The position numbers and the translations under genes were made by a program. Below the pieces are notes generated by a model. It was not told the origin of the DNA. It was given only the letters and a program-made list of their open reading frames with translations, and did not search any database. A stretch of 64,000 nucleotides of DNA from Amaurobius ferox (taxonomy: Eukaryota > Arthropoda > Arachnida > Araneae > Amaurobiidae): contig OX578146.1 of the NCBI GenBank assembly GCA_951213105.1, positions 55,161,569-55,225,568 of the forward strand, read 5' to 3'. Positions within the stretch are counted from its first letter, which is position 1, and every line of letters starts with the position of its first letter. Below are positions 11,231 through 26,200 of the stretch, piece after piece.

Positions 11231-11262
11231 CAAAACGGTACTTACATAAAAAACATGCCTCG
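11231..11262 (-). repeat. Mariner terminal inverted repeat (5' side of transposase)
   Basis: This is the inverted match of 9931-9962 with one mismatch, reading caaaacggta inward and atgcctcg at the outer end. Beyond these 32 bp the two ends diverge. It is directly followed by the TA target copy and satellite ctttatta. Confidence 0.95.
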
Positions 11263-14200
11263 TACTTTATTACATTAGGAAGCTAACTTGGGAGAATCAT
11301 ATTGAGATAAGACAGGAAGAATGATAAATAGAGCTAAAAATATTATTATGAGACTAGCTGGAGCCACCCAAACCAACAATTCTTAAGAGACTGGACTTCT
11401 CGCTGTGGTCAGTCTTTTAAGAATTGGCGCAATAGGGATACGTTAAATATTATAAAAATTGCAACATAATGAAAATTTAATGTTTATGAAAATTGCAACA
11501 CATGTCTTATATTGCAACACATGTCACATAAGTCATGTCTTATATAAAATGCACGGGATATATAATATGGAAAAGAATTATATTTTAGATTTTTATTTTA
11601 AGGTTGGATTTGCATTGCAATATACAGTTTTACTCAAGACTTATTGCTGGTTTGGTTCCCGAATGTGTTATGCAATATGTTATGTATTACGGGCATTCCA
11701 CATTGTACCTAGCAACTTCCACTCTTCTGTTATCTGTTCGATTTATCTGCTGCTTTTAACAAGTGCCGTGCAATATTAGCAGAAGAAAACTATAATATAA
11801 AAGCTATAAATACTTTATTATATTAGGAAGCTAACTTGGAAGAATCATATTGAGATGAGACAGGAAGAATGATAAATAGAGCTAAAAATATTATTATGAG
11901 ACTAGCTGGAGTTACTCAAACCAACAATTCTTAAGAGACTGGACTTCTCGCTGTGGTCAGTCTTTTAAGAATTGGCGCAATAGGGATACGTTAAATATTA
12001 TAAAAATTGCAACATAATGAAAATTTAATGTTTATGAAAATTGCAACACATGTCTTATATTGCAACACATGTCACATAAGTCATGTCTTATATAAAATGC
12101 ACGGGATATATAATATGGAAAAGAATTATATTTTAGATTTTTATTTTAAGGTTGGATTTGCATTGCTGCAATATACAGTTTTACTCAAGACTTATTGCTG
12201 GTTTGGTTCCAGAATGTGTTATGCAATATGTTATGTATTACGGGCATTCCACATTGTACCTAGCAACTTCCACTCTTCTGTTATCTGTTCGATTTATCTG
12301 CTGCTTTTAACAAGTGCCGTGCAATATTAGCAGAAGAAAACTATAATATAAAAGCTATAAATACTTTATTATATTAGGAAGCTAACTTGGAAGAATCATA
12401 TTGAGATGAGACAGGAAGAATGATAAATAGAGCTAAAAATATTATTATGAGACTAGCTGGAGTTACTCAAACCAACAATTCTTAAGAGACTGGACTTCTC
12501 GCTGTGGTCAGTCTTTTAAGAATTGGCGCAATAGGGATACGTTAAATATTATAAAAATTGCAACATAATGAAAATTTAATGTTTATGAAAATTGCAACAC
12601 ATCTCTTATATTGCAACACATGTCACATAAGTCATGTCTTATATAAAATGCACGGGATATATAATATGGAAAAGAATTATATTTTAGATTTTTATTTTAA
12701 GGTTGGATTTGCATTGCTGCAATATACAGTTTTACTCAAGACTTATTGCTGGTTTGGTTCCAGAATGTGTTATGCAATATGTTATGTATTACGGGCATTC
12801 CACATTGTACCTAGCAACTTCCACTCTTCTGTTATCTGTTCGATTTATCTGCTGCTTTTAACAAGTGCCGTGCAATATTAGCAGAAGAAAACTATAATAT
12901 AAAAGCTATAAATACTTTATTATATTAGGAAGCTAACTTGGAAGAATCATATTGAGATGAGACAGGAAGAATGATAAATAGAGCTAAAAATATTATTATG
13001 AGACTAGCTGGAGTTACTCAAACCAACAATTCTTAAGAGACTGGACTTCTCGCTGTGGTCAGTCTTTTAAGAATTGGCGCAATAGGGATACGTTAAATAT
13101 TATAAAAATTGCAACATAATGAAAATTTAATGTTTATGAAAATTGCAACACATGTCTTATATTGCAACACATGTCACATAAGTCATGTCTTATATAAAAT
13201 GCACGGGATATATAATATGGAAAAGAATTATATTTTAGATTTTTATTTTAAGGTTGGATTTGCATTGCTGCAATATACAGTTTTACTCAAGACTTATTGC
13301 TGGTTTGGTTCCAGAATGTGTTATGCAATATGTTATGTATTACGGGCATTCCACATTGTACCTAGCAACTTCCACTCTTCTGTTATCTGTTCGATTTATC
13401 TGCTGCTTTTAACAAGTGCCGTGCAATATTAGCAGAAGAAAACTATAATATAAAAGCTATAAATACTTTATTATATTAGGAAGCTAACTTGGAAGAATCA
13501 TATTGAGATGAGACAGGAAGAATGATAAATAGAGCTAAAAATATTATTATGAGACTAGCTGGAGTTACTCAAACCAACAATTCTTAAGAGACTGGACTTC
13601 TCGCTGTGGTCAGTCTTTTAAGAATTGGCGCAATAGGGATACGTTAAATATTATAAAAATTGCAACATAATGAAAATTTAATGTTTATGAAAATTGCAAC
13701 ACATGTCTTATATTGCAACACATGTCACATAAGTCATGTCTTATATAAAATGCACGGGATATATAATATGGAAAAGAATTATATTTTAGATTTTTATTTT
13801 AAGGTTGGATTTGCATTGCTGCAATATACAGTTTTACTCAAGACTTATTGCTGGTTTGGTTCCAGAATGTGTTATGCAATATGTTATGTATTACGGGCAT
13901 TCCACATTGTACCTAGCAACTTCCACTCTTCTGTTATCTGTTCGATTTATCTGCTGCTTTTAACAAGTGCCGTGCAATATTAGCAGAAGAAAACTATAAT
14001 ATAAAAGCTATAAATACTTTATTATATTAGGAAGCTAACTTGGAAGAATCATATTGAGATGAGACAGGAAGAATGATAAATAGAGCTAAAAATATTATTA
14101 TGAGACTAGCTGGAGTTACTCAAACCAACAATTCTTAAGAGACTGGACTTCTCGCTGTGGTCAGTCTTGTAAGAATTGGCGCAATAGGGATACGTTAAAT

Positions 14201-17200
14201 ATTATAAAAATTGCAACATAATGAAAATTTAATGTTTATGAAAATTGCAACACATGTCTTATATTGCAACACATGTCACATAAGTCATGTCTTATATAAA
14301 ATGCACGGGATATATAATATGGAAAAGAATTATATTTTAGATTTTTATTTTAAGGTTGGATTTGCATTGCTGCAATATACAGTTTTACTCAAGACTTATT
14401 GCTGGTTTGGTTCCAGAATGTGTTATGCAATATGTTATGTATTACGGGCATTCCACATTGTACCTAGCAACTTCCACTCTTCTGTTATCTGTTCGATTTA
14501 TCTGCTGCTTTTAACAAGTGCCGTGCAATATTAGCAGAAGAAAACTATAATATAAAAGCTATAAATACTTTATTACATTAGGAAGCTAACTTGGGAGAAT
14601 CATATTGAGATAAGACAGGAAGAATGATAAATAGAGCTAAAAATATTATTATGAGACTAGCTGGAGCCACCCAAACCAACAATTCTTAAGAGACTGGACT
14701 TCTCGCTGTGGTCAGTCTTTTAAGAATTGGCGCAATAGGGATACGTTAAATATTATAAAAATTGCAACATAATGAAAATTTAATGTTTATGAAAATTGCA
14801 ACACATGTCTTATATTGCAACACATGTCACATAAGTCATGTCTTATATAAAATGCACGGGATATATAATATGGAAAAGAATTATATTTTAGATTTTTATT
14901 TTAAGGTTGGATTTGCATTGCTGCAATATACAGTTTTACTCAAGACTTATTGCTGGTTTGGTTCCAGAATGTGTTATGCAATATGTTATGTATTACGGGC
15001 ATTCCACATTGTACCTAGCAACTTCCACTCTTCTGTTATCTGTTCGATTTATCTGCTGCTTTTAACAAGTGCCGTGCAATATTAGCAGAAGAAAACTATA
15101 ATATAAAAGCTATAAATACTTTATTACATTAGGAAGCTAACTTGGGAGAATCATATTGAGATAAGACAGGAAGAATGATAAATAGAGCTAAAAATATTAT
15201 TATGAGACTAGCTGGAGCCACCCAAACCAACAATTCTTAAGAGACTGGACTTCTCGCTGTGGTCAGTCTTTTAAGAATTGGCGCAATAGGGATACGTTAA
15301 ATATTATAAAAATTGCAACATAATGAAAATTTAATGTTTATGAAAATAGCAACACATGTCTTATATTGCAACACATGTCACATAAGTCATGTCTTATATA
15401 AAATGCACGGGATATATAATATGGAAAAGAATTATATTTTAGATTTTTATTTTAAGGTTGGATTTGCATTGCTGCAATATACAGTTTTACTCAAGACTTA
15501 TTGCTGGTTTGGTTCCAGAATGTGTTATGCAATATGTTATGTATTACGGGCATTCCACATTGTACCTAGCAACTTCCACTCTTCTGTTATCTGTTCGATT
15601 TATCTGCTGCTTTTAACAAGTGCCGTGCAATATTAGCAGAAGAAAACTATAATATAAAAGCTATAAATACTTTATTACATTAGGAAGCTAACTTGGGAGA
15701 ATCATATTGAGATAAGACAGGAAGAATGATAAATAGAGCTAAAAATATTATTATGAGACTAGCTGGAGCCACCCAAACCAACAATTCTTAAGAGACTGGA
15801 CTTCTCGCTGTGGTCAGTCCTTTAAGAATTGGCGCAATAGGGATACGTTAAATATTATAAAAATTGCAACATAATGAAAATTTAATGTTTATGAAAATTG
15901 CAACACATGTCTTATATTGCAACACATGTCACATAAGTCATGTCTTATATAAAATGCACGGGATATATAATATGGAAAAGAATTATATTTTAGATTTTTA
16001 TTTTAAGGTTGGATTTGCATTGCTGCAATATACAGTTTTACTCAAGACTTATTGCTGGTTTGGTTCCAGAATGTGTTATGCAATATGTTATGTATTACGG
16101 GCATTCCACATTGTACCTAGCAACTTCCACTCTTCTGTTATCTGTTCGATTTATCTGCTGCTTTTAACAAGTGCCGTGCAATATTAGCAGAAGAAAACTA
16201 TAATATAAAAGCTATAAATACTTTATTACATTAGGAAGCTAACTTGGGAGAATCATATTGAGATAAGACAGGAAGAATGATAAATAGAGCTAAAAATATT
16301 ATTATGAGACTAGCTGGAGCCACCCAAACCAACAATTCTTAAGAGACTGGACTTCTCGCTGTGGTCAGTCTTTTAAGAATTGGCGCAATAGGGATACGTT
16401 AAATATTATAAAAATTGCAACATAATGAAAATTTAATGTTTATGAAAATAGCAACACATGTCTTATATTGCAACACATGTCACATAAGTCATGTCTTATA
16501 TAAAATGCACGGGATATATAATATGGAAAAGAATTATATTTTAGATTTTTATTTTAAGGTTGGATTTGCATTGCTGCAATATACAGTTTTACTCAAGACT
16601 TATTGCTGGTTTGGTTCCAGAATGTGTTATGCAATATGTTATGTATTACGGGCATTCCACATTGTACCTAGCAACTTCCACTCTTCTGTTATCTGTTCGA
16701 TTTATCTGCTGCTTTTAACAAGTGCCGTGCAATATTAGCAGAAGAAAACTATAATATAAAAGCTATAAATACTTTATTACATTAGGAAGCTAACTTGGGA
16801 GAATCATATTGAGATAAGACAGGAAGAATGATAAATAGAGCTAAAAATATTATTATGAGACTAGCTGGAGCCACCCAAACCAACAATTCTTAAGAGACTG
16901 GACTTCTCGCTGTGGTCAGTCTTTTAAGAATTGGCGCAATAGGGATACGTTAAATATTATAAAAATTGCAACATAATGAAAATTTAATGTTTATGAAAAT
17001 TGCAACACATGTCTTATATTGCAACACATGTCACATAAGTCATGTCTTATATAAAATGCACGGGATATATAATATGGAAAAGAATTATATTTTAGATTTT
17101 TATTTTAAGGTTGGATTTGCATTGCAATATACAGTTTTACTCAAGACTTATTGCTGGTTTGGTTCCCGAATGTGTTATGCAATATGTTATGTATTACGGG

Positions 17201-20200
17201 CATTCCACATTGTACCTAGCAACTTCCACTCTTCTGTTATCTGTTCGATTTATCTGCTGCTTTTAACAAGTGCCGTGCAATATTAGCAGAAGAAAACTAT
17301 AATATAAAAGCTATAAATACTTTATTATATTAGGAAGCTAACTTGGAAGAATCATATTGAGATGAGACAGGAAGAATGATAAATAGAGCTAAAAATATTA
17401 TTATGAGACTAGCTGGAGTTACTCAAACCAACAATTCTTAAGAGACTGGACTTCTCGCTGTGGTCAGTCTTTTAAGAATTGGCGCAATAGGGATACGTTA
17501 AATATTATAAAAATTGCAACATAATGAAAATTTAATGTTTATGAAAATTGCAACACATGTCTTATATTGCAACACATGTCACATAAGTCATGTCTTATAT
17601 AAAATGCACGGGATATATAATATGGAAAAGAATTATATTTTAGATTTTTATTTTAAGGTTGGATTTGCATTGCAATATACAGTTTTACTCAAGACTTATT
17701 GCTGGTTTGGTTCCAGAATGTGTTATGCAATATGTTATGTATTACGGGCATTCCACATTGTACCTAGCAACTTCCACTCTTCTGTTATCTGTTCGATTTA
17801 TCTGCTGCTTTTAACAAGTGCCGTGCAATATTAGCAGAAGAAAACTATAATATAAAAGCTATAAATACTTTATTATATTAGGAAGCTAACTTGGAAGAAT
17901 CATATTGAGATGAGACAGGAAGAATGATAAATAGAGCTAAAAATATTATTATGAGACTAGCTGGAGTTACTCAAACCAACAATTCTTAAGAGACTGGACT
18001 TCTCGCTGTGGTCAGTCTTTTAAGAATTGGCGCAATAGGGATACGTTAAATATTATAAAAATTGCAACATAATGAAAATTTAATGTTTATGAAAATTGCA
18101 ACACATCTCTTATATTGCAACACATGTCACATAAGTCATGTCTTATATAAAATGCACGGGATATATAATATGGAAAAGAATTATATTTTAGATTTTTATT
18201 TTAAGGTTGGATTTGCATTGCTGCAATATACAGTTTTACTCAAGACTTATTGCTGGTTTGGTTCCAGAATGTGTTATGCAATATGTTATGTATTACGGGC
18301 ATTCCACATTGTACCTAGCAACTTCCACTCTTCTGTTATCTGTTCGATTTATCTGCTGCTTTTAACAAGTGCCGTGCAATATTAGCAGAAGAAAACTATA
18401 ATATAAAAGCTATAAATACTTTATTATATTAGGAAGCTAACTTGGAAGAATCATATTGAGATGAGACAGGAAGAATGATAAATAGAGCTAAAAATATTAT
18501 TATGAGACTAGCTGGAGTTACTCAAACCAACAATTCTTAAGAGACTGGACTTCTCGCTGTGGTCAGTCTTTTAAGAATTGGCGCAATAGGGATACGTTAA
18601 ATATTATAAAAATTGCAACATAATGAAAATTTAATGTTTATGAAAATTGCAACACATGTCTTATATTGCAACACATGTCACATAAGTCATGTCTTATATA
18701 AAATGCACGGGATATATAATATGGAAAAGAATTATATTTTAGATTTTTATTTTAAGGTTGGATTTGCATTGCTGCAATATACAGTTTTACTCAAGACTTA
18801 TTGCTGGTTTGGTTCCAGAATGTGTTATGCAATATGTTATGTATTACGGGCATTCCACATTGTACCTAGCAACTTCCACTCTTCTGTTATCTGTTCGATT
18901 TATCTGCTGCTTTTAACAAGTGCCGTGCAATATTAGCAGAAGAAAACTATAATATAAAAGCTATAAATACTTTATTATATTAGGAAGCTAACTTGGAAGA
19001 ATCATATTGAGATGAGACAGGAAGAATGATAAATAGAGCTAAAAATATTATTATGAGACTAGCTGGAGTTACTCAAACCAACAATTCTTAAGAGACTGGA
19101 CTTCTCGCTGTGGTCAGTCTTTTAAGAATTGGCGCAATAGGGATACGTTAAATATTATAAAAATTGCAACATAATGAAAATTTAATGTTTATGAAAATTG
19201 CAACACATGTCTTATATTGCAACACATGTCACATAAGTCATGTCTTATATAAAATGCACGGGATATATAATATGGAAAAGAATTATATTTTAGATTTTTA
19301 TTTTAAGGTTGGATTTGCATTGCTGCAATATACAGTTTTACTCAAGACTTATTGCTGGTTTGGTTCCAGAATGTGTTATGCAATATGTTATGTATTACGG
19401 GCATTCCACATTGTACCTAGCAACTTCCACTCTTCTGTTATCTGTTCGATTTATCTGCTGCTTTTAACAAGTGCCGTGCAATATTAGCAGAAGAAAACTA
19501 TAATATAAAAGCTATAAATACTTTATTATATTAGGAAGCTAACTTGGAAGAATCATATTGAGATGAGACAGGAAGAATGATAAATAGAGCTAAAAATATT
19601 ATTATGAGACTAGCTGGAGTTACTCAAACCAACAATTCTTAAGAGACTGGACTTCTCGCTGTGGTCAGTCTTGTAAGAATTGGCGCAATAGGGATACGTT
19701 AAATATTATAAAAATTGCAACATAATGAAAATTTAATGTTTATGAAAATTGCAACACATGTCTTATATTGCAACACATGTCACATAAGTCATGTCTTATA
19801 TAAAATGCACGGGATATATAATATGGAAAAGAATTATATTTTAGATTTTTATTTTAAGGTTGGATTTGCATTGCTGCAATATACAGTTTTACTCAAGACT
19901 TATTGCTGGTTTGGTTCCAGAATGTGTTATGCAATATGTTATGTATTACGGGCATTCCACATTGTACCTAGCAACTTCCACTCTTCTGTTATCTGTTCGA
20001 TTTATCTGCTGCTTTTAACAAGTGCCGTGCAATATTAGCAGAAGAAAACTATAATATAAAAGCTATAAATACTTTATTACATTAGGAAGCTAACTTGGGA
20101 GAATCATATTGAGATAAGACAGGAAGAATGATAAATAGAGCTAAAAATATTATTATGAGACTAGCTGGAGCCACCCAAACCAACAATTCTTAAGAGACTG

Positions 20201-23200
20201 GACTTCTCGCTGTGGTCAGTCTTTTAAGAATTGGCGCAATAGGGATACGTTAAATATTATAAAAATTGCAACATAATGAAAATTTAATGTTTATGAAAAT
20301 TGCAACACATGTCTTATATTGCAACACATGTCACATAAGTCATGTCTTATATAAAATGCACGGGATATATAATATGGAAAAGAATTATATTTTAGATTTT
20401 TATTTTAAGGTTGGATTTGCATTGCTGCAATATACAGTTTTACTCAAGACTTATTGCTGGTTTGGTTCCAGAATGTGTTATGCAATATGTTATGTATTAC
20501 GGGCATTCCACATTGTACCTAGCAACTTCCACTCTTCTGTTATCTGTTCGATTTATCTGCTGCTTTTAACAAGTGCCGTGCAATATTAGCAGAAGAAAAC
20601 TATAATATAAAAGCTATAAATACTTTATTACATTAGGAAGCTAACTTGGGAGAATCATATTGAGATAAGACAGGAAGAATGATAAATAGAGCTAAAAATA
20701 TTATTATGAGACTAGCTGGAGCCACCCAAACCAACAATTCTTAAGAGACTGGACTTCTCGCTGTGGTCAGTCTTTTAAGAATTGGCGCAATAGGGATACG
20801 TTAAATATTATAAAAATTGCAACATAATGAAAATTTAATGTTTATGAAAATAGCAACACATGTCTTATATTGCAACACATGTCACATAAGTCATGTCTTA
20901 TATAAAATGCACGGGATATATAATATGGAAAAGAATTATATTTTAGATTTTTATTTTAAGGTTGGATTTGCATTGCTGCAATATACAGTTTTACTCAAGA
21001 CTTATTGCTGGTTTGGTTCCAGAATGTGTTATGCAATATGTTATGTATTACGGGCATTCCACATTGTACCTAGCAACTTCCACTCTTCTGTTATCTGTTC
21101 GATTTATCTGCTGCTTTTAACAAGTGCCGTGCAATATTAGCAGAAGAAAACTATAATATAAAAGCTATAAATACTTTATTACATTAGGAAGCTAACTTGG
21201 GAGAATCATATTGAGATAAGACAGGAAGAATGATAAATAGAGCTAAAAATATTATTATGAGACTAGCTGGAGCCACCCAAACCAACAATTCTTAAGAGAC
21301 TGGACTTCTCGCTGTGGTCAGTCTTTTAAGAATTGGCGCAATAGGGATACGTTAAATATTATAAAAATTGCAACATAATGAAAATTTAATGTTTATGAAA
21401 ATTGCAACACATGTCTTATATTGCAACACATGTCACATAAGTCATGTCTTATATAAAATGCACGGGATATATAATATGGAAAAGAATTATATTTTAGATT
21501 TTTATTTTAAGGTTGGATTTGCATTGCTGCAATATACAGTTTTACTCAAGACTTATTGCTGGTTTGGTTCCAGAATGTGTTATGCAATATGTTATGTATT
21601 ACGGGCATTCAACATTGTACCTAGCAACTTCCACTCTTCTGTTATCTGTTCGATTTATCTGCTGCTTTTAACAAGTGCCGTGCAATATTAGCAGAAGAAA
21701 ACTATAATATAAAGCTATAAATACTTTATTACATTAGGAAGCTAACTTGGGAGAATCATATTGAGATAAGACAGGAAGAATGATAAATAGAGCTAAAAAT
21801 ATTATTATGAGACTAGCTGGAGCCACCCAAACCAACAATTCTTAAGAGACTGGACTTCTCGCTGTGGTCAGTCTTTTAAGAATTGGCGCAATAGGGATAC
21901 GTTAAATATTATAAAAATTGCAACATAATGAAAATTTAATGTTTATGAAAATTGCAACACATGTCTTATATTGCAACACATGTCACATAAGTCATGTCTT
22001 ATATAAAATGCACGGGATATATAATATGGAAAAGAATTATATTTTAGATTTTTATTTTAAGGTTGGATTTGCATTGCTGCAATATACAGTTTTACTCAAG
22101 ACTTATTGCTGGTTTGGTTCCAGAATGTGTTATGCAATATGTTATGTATTACGGGCATTCCACATTGTACCTAGCAACTTCCACTCTTCTGTTATCTGTT
22201 CGATTTATCTGCTGCTTTTAACAAGTGCCGTGCAATATTAGCAGAAGAAAACTATAATATAAAAGCTATAAATACTTTATTACATTAGGAAGCTAACTTG
22301 GGAGAATCATATTGAGATAAGACAGGAAGAATGATAAATAGAGCTAAAAATATTATTATGAGACTAGCTGGAGCCACCCAAACCAACAATTCTTAAGAGA
22401 CTGGACTTCTCGCTGTGGTCAGTCTTTTAAGAATTGGCGCAATAGGGATACGTTAAATATTATAAAAATTGCAACATAATGAAAATTTAATGTTTATGAA
22501 AATTGCAACACATGTCTTATATTGCAACACATGTCACATAAGTCATGTCTTATATAAAATGCACGGGATATATAATATGGAAAAGAATTATATGTTAGAT
22601 TTTTATTTTAAGGTTGGATTTGCATTGCAATATACAGTTTTACTCAAGACTTATTGCTGGTTTGGTTCCAGAATGTGTTATGCAATATGTTATGTATTAC
22701 GGGCATTCCACATTGTACCTAGCAACTTCCACTCTTCTGTTATCTGTTCGATTTATCTGCTGCTTTTAACAAGTGCCGTGCAATATTAGCAGAAGAAAAC
22801 TATAATATAAAAGCTATAAATACTTTATTATATTAGGAAGCTAACTTGGAAGAATCATATTGAGATGAGACAGGAAGAATGATAAATAGAGCTAAAAATA
22901 TTATTATGAGACTAGCTGGAGTTACTCAAACCAACAATTCTTAAGAGACTGGACTTCTCGCTGTGGTCAGTCTTTTAAGAATTGGCGCAATAGGGATACG
23001 TTAAATATTATAAAAATTGCAACATAATGAAAATTTAATGTTTATGAAAATTGCAACACATGTCTTATATTGCAACACATGTCACATAAGTCATGTCTTA
23101 TATAAAATGCACGGGATATATAATATGGAAAAGAATTATATTTTAGATTTTTATTTTAAGGTTGGATTTGCATTGCTGCAATATACAGTTTTACTCAAGA

Positions 23201-26200
23201 CTTATTGCTGGTTTGGTTCCAGAATGTGTTATGCAATATGTTATGTATTACGGGCATTCCACATTGTACCTAGCAACTTCCACTCTTCTGTTATCTGTTC
23301 GATTTATCTGCTGCTTTTAACAAGTGCCGTGCAATATTAGCAGAAGAAAACTATAATATAAAAGCTATAAATACTTTATTATATTAGGAAGCTAACTTGG
23401 AAGAATCATATTGAGATGAGACAGGAAGAATGATAAATAGAGCTAAAAATATTATTATGAGACTAGCTGGAGTTACTCAAACCAACAATTCTTAAGAGAC
23501 TGGACTTCTCGCTGTGGTCAGTCTTTTAAGAATTGGCGCAATAGGGATACGTTAAATATTATAAAAATTGCAACATAATGAAAATTTAATGTTTATGAAA
23601 ATTGCAACACATGTCTTATATTGCAACACATGTCACATAAGTCATGTCTTATATAAAATGCACGGGATATATAATATGGAAAAGAATTATATTTTAGATT
23701 TTTATTTTAAGGTTGGATTTGCATTGCTGCAATATACAGTTTTACTCAAGACTTATTGCTGGTTTGGTTCCAGAATGTGTTATGCAATATGTTATGTATT
23801 ACGGGCATTCCACATTGTACCTAGCAACTTCCACTCTTCTGTTATCTGTTCGATTTATCTGCTGCTTTTAACAAGTGCCGTGCAATATTAGCAGAAGAAA
23901 ACTATAATATAAAAGCTATAAATACTTTATTATATTAGGAAGCTAACTTGGAAGAATCATATTGAGATGAGACAGGAAGAATGATAAATAGAGCTAAAAA
24001 TATTATTATGAGACTAGCTGGAGTTACTCAAACCAACAATTCTTAAGAGACTGGACTTCTCGCTGTGGTCAGTCTTGTAAGAATTGGCGCAATAGGGATA
24101 CGTTAAATATTATAAAAATTGCAACATAATGAAAATTTAATGTTTATGAAAATTGCAACACATGTCTTATATTGCAACACATGTCACATAAGTCATGTCT
24201 TATATAAAATGCACGGGATATATAATATGGAAAAGAATTATATTTTAGATTTTTATTTTAAGGTTGGATTTGCATTGCTGCAATATACAGTTTTACTCAA
24301 GACTTATTGCTGGTTTGGTTCCAGAATGTGTTATGCAATATGTTATGTATTACGGGCATTCCACATTGTACCTAGCAACTTCCACTCTTCTGTTATCTGT
24401 TCGATTTATCTGCTGCTTTTAACAAGTGCCGTGCAATATTAGCAGAAGAAAACTATAATATAAAAGCTATAAATACTTTATTACATTAGGAAGCTAACTT
24501 GGGAGAATCATATTGAGATAAGACAGGAAGAATGATAAATAGAGCTAAAAATATTATTATGAGACTAGCTGGAGCCACCCAAACCAACAATTCTTAAGAG
24601 ACTGGACTTCTCGCTGTGGTCAGTCTTTTAAGAATTGGCGCAATAGGGATACGTTAAATATTATAAAAATTGCAACATAATGAAAATTTAATGTTTATGA
24701 AAATTGCAACACATGTCTTATATTGCAACACATGTCACATAAGTCATGTCTTATATAAAATGCACGGGATATATAATATGGAAAAGAATTATATTTTAGA
24801 TTTTTATTTTAAGGTTGGATTTGCATTGCTGCAATATACAGTTTTACTCAAGACTTATTGCTGGTTTGGTTCCAGAATGTGTTATGCAATATGTTATGTA
24901 TTACGGGCATTCCACATTGTACCTAGCAACTTCCACTCTTCTGTTATCTGTTCGATTTATCTGCTGCTTTTAACAAGTGCCGTGCAATATTAGCAGAAGA
25001 AAACTATAATATAAAAGCTATAAATACTTTATTACATTAGGAAGCTAACTTGGGAGAATCATATTGAGATAAGACAGGAAGAATGATAAATAGAGCTAAA
25101 AATATTATTATGAGACTAGCTGGAGCCACCCAAACCAACAATTCTTAAGAGACTGGACTTCTCGCTGTGGTCAGTCTTTTAAGAATTGGCGCAATAGGGA
25201 TACGTTAAATATTATAAAAATTGCAACATAATGAAAATTTAATGTTTATGAAAATAGCAACACATGTCTTATATTGCAACACATGTCACATAAGTCATGT
25301 CTTATATAAAATGCACGGGATATATAATATGGAAAAGAATTATATTTTAGATTTTTATTTTAAGGTTGGATTTGCATTGCTGCAATATACAGTTTTACTC
25401 AAGACTTATTGCTGGTTTGGTTCCAGAATGTGTTATGCAATATGTTATGTATTACGGGCATTCCACATTGTACCTAGCAACTTCCACTCTTCTGTTATCT
25501 GTTCGATTTATCTGCTGCTTTTAACAAGTGCCGTGCAATATTAGCAGAAGAAAACTATAATATAAAAGCTATAAATACTTTATTACATTAGGAAGCTAAC
25601 TTGGGAGAATCATATTGAGATAAGACAGGAAGAATGATAAATAGAGCTAAAAATATTATTATGAGACTAGCTGGAGCCACCCAAACCAACAATTCTTAAG
25701 AGACTGGACTTCTCGCTGTGGTCAGTCTTTTAAGAATTGGCGCAATAGGGATACGTTAAATATTATAAAAATTGCAACATAATGAAAATTTAATGTTTAT
25801 GAAAATTGCAACACATGTCTTATATTGCAACACATGTCACATAAGTCATGTCTTATATAAAATGCACGGGATATATAATATGGAAAAGAATTATATTTTA
25901 GATTTTTATTTTAAGGTTGGATTTGCATTGCTGCAATATACAGTTTTACTCAAGACTTATTGCTGGTTTGGTTCCAGAATGTGTTATGCAATATGTTATG
26001 TATTACGGGCATTCCACATTGTACCTAGCAACTTCCACTCTTCTGTTATCTGTTCGATTTATCTGCTGCTTTTAACAAGTGCCGTGCAATATTAGCAGAA
26101 GAAAACTATAATATAAAGCTATAAATACTTTATTACATTAGGAAGCTAACTTGGAAGAATCATATTGAGATAAGACAGGAAGAATGATAAATAGAGCTAA

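Larger units (their letters stand above)
9931..11262 (-). mobile_element. Complete mariner (Tc1/mariner) DNA transposon
   Basis: The element is 1,332 bp long with 32-bp terminal inverted repeats that differ at one position. It is flanked by TA at 9929-9930 and 11263-11264, the duplicated TA target typical of Tc1/mariner transposons. Removing the element and one TA restores the satellite junction ataaatactttatt exactly. It carries one intact transposase gene on the minus strand. The transcript leader side (11110-11230) is unexpectedly GC- and CpG-rich, unlike the AT-rich satellite. Length, ends, target and coding capacity fit a potentially autonomous, recently inserted copy. Activity cannot be shown from sequence. 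It is the only mariner copy in the window. Confidence 0.97.
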
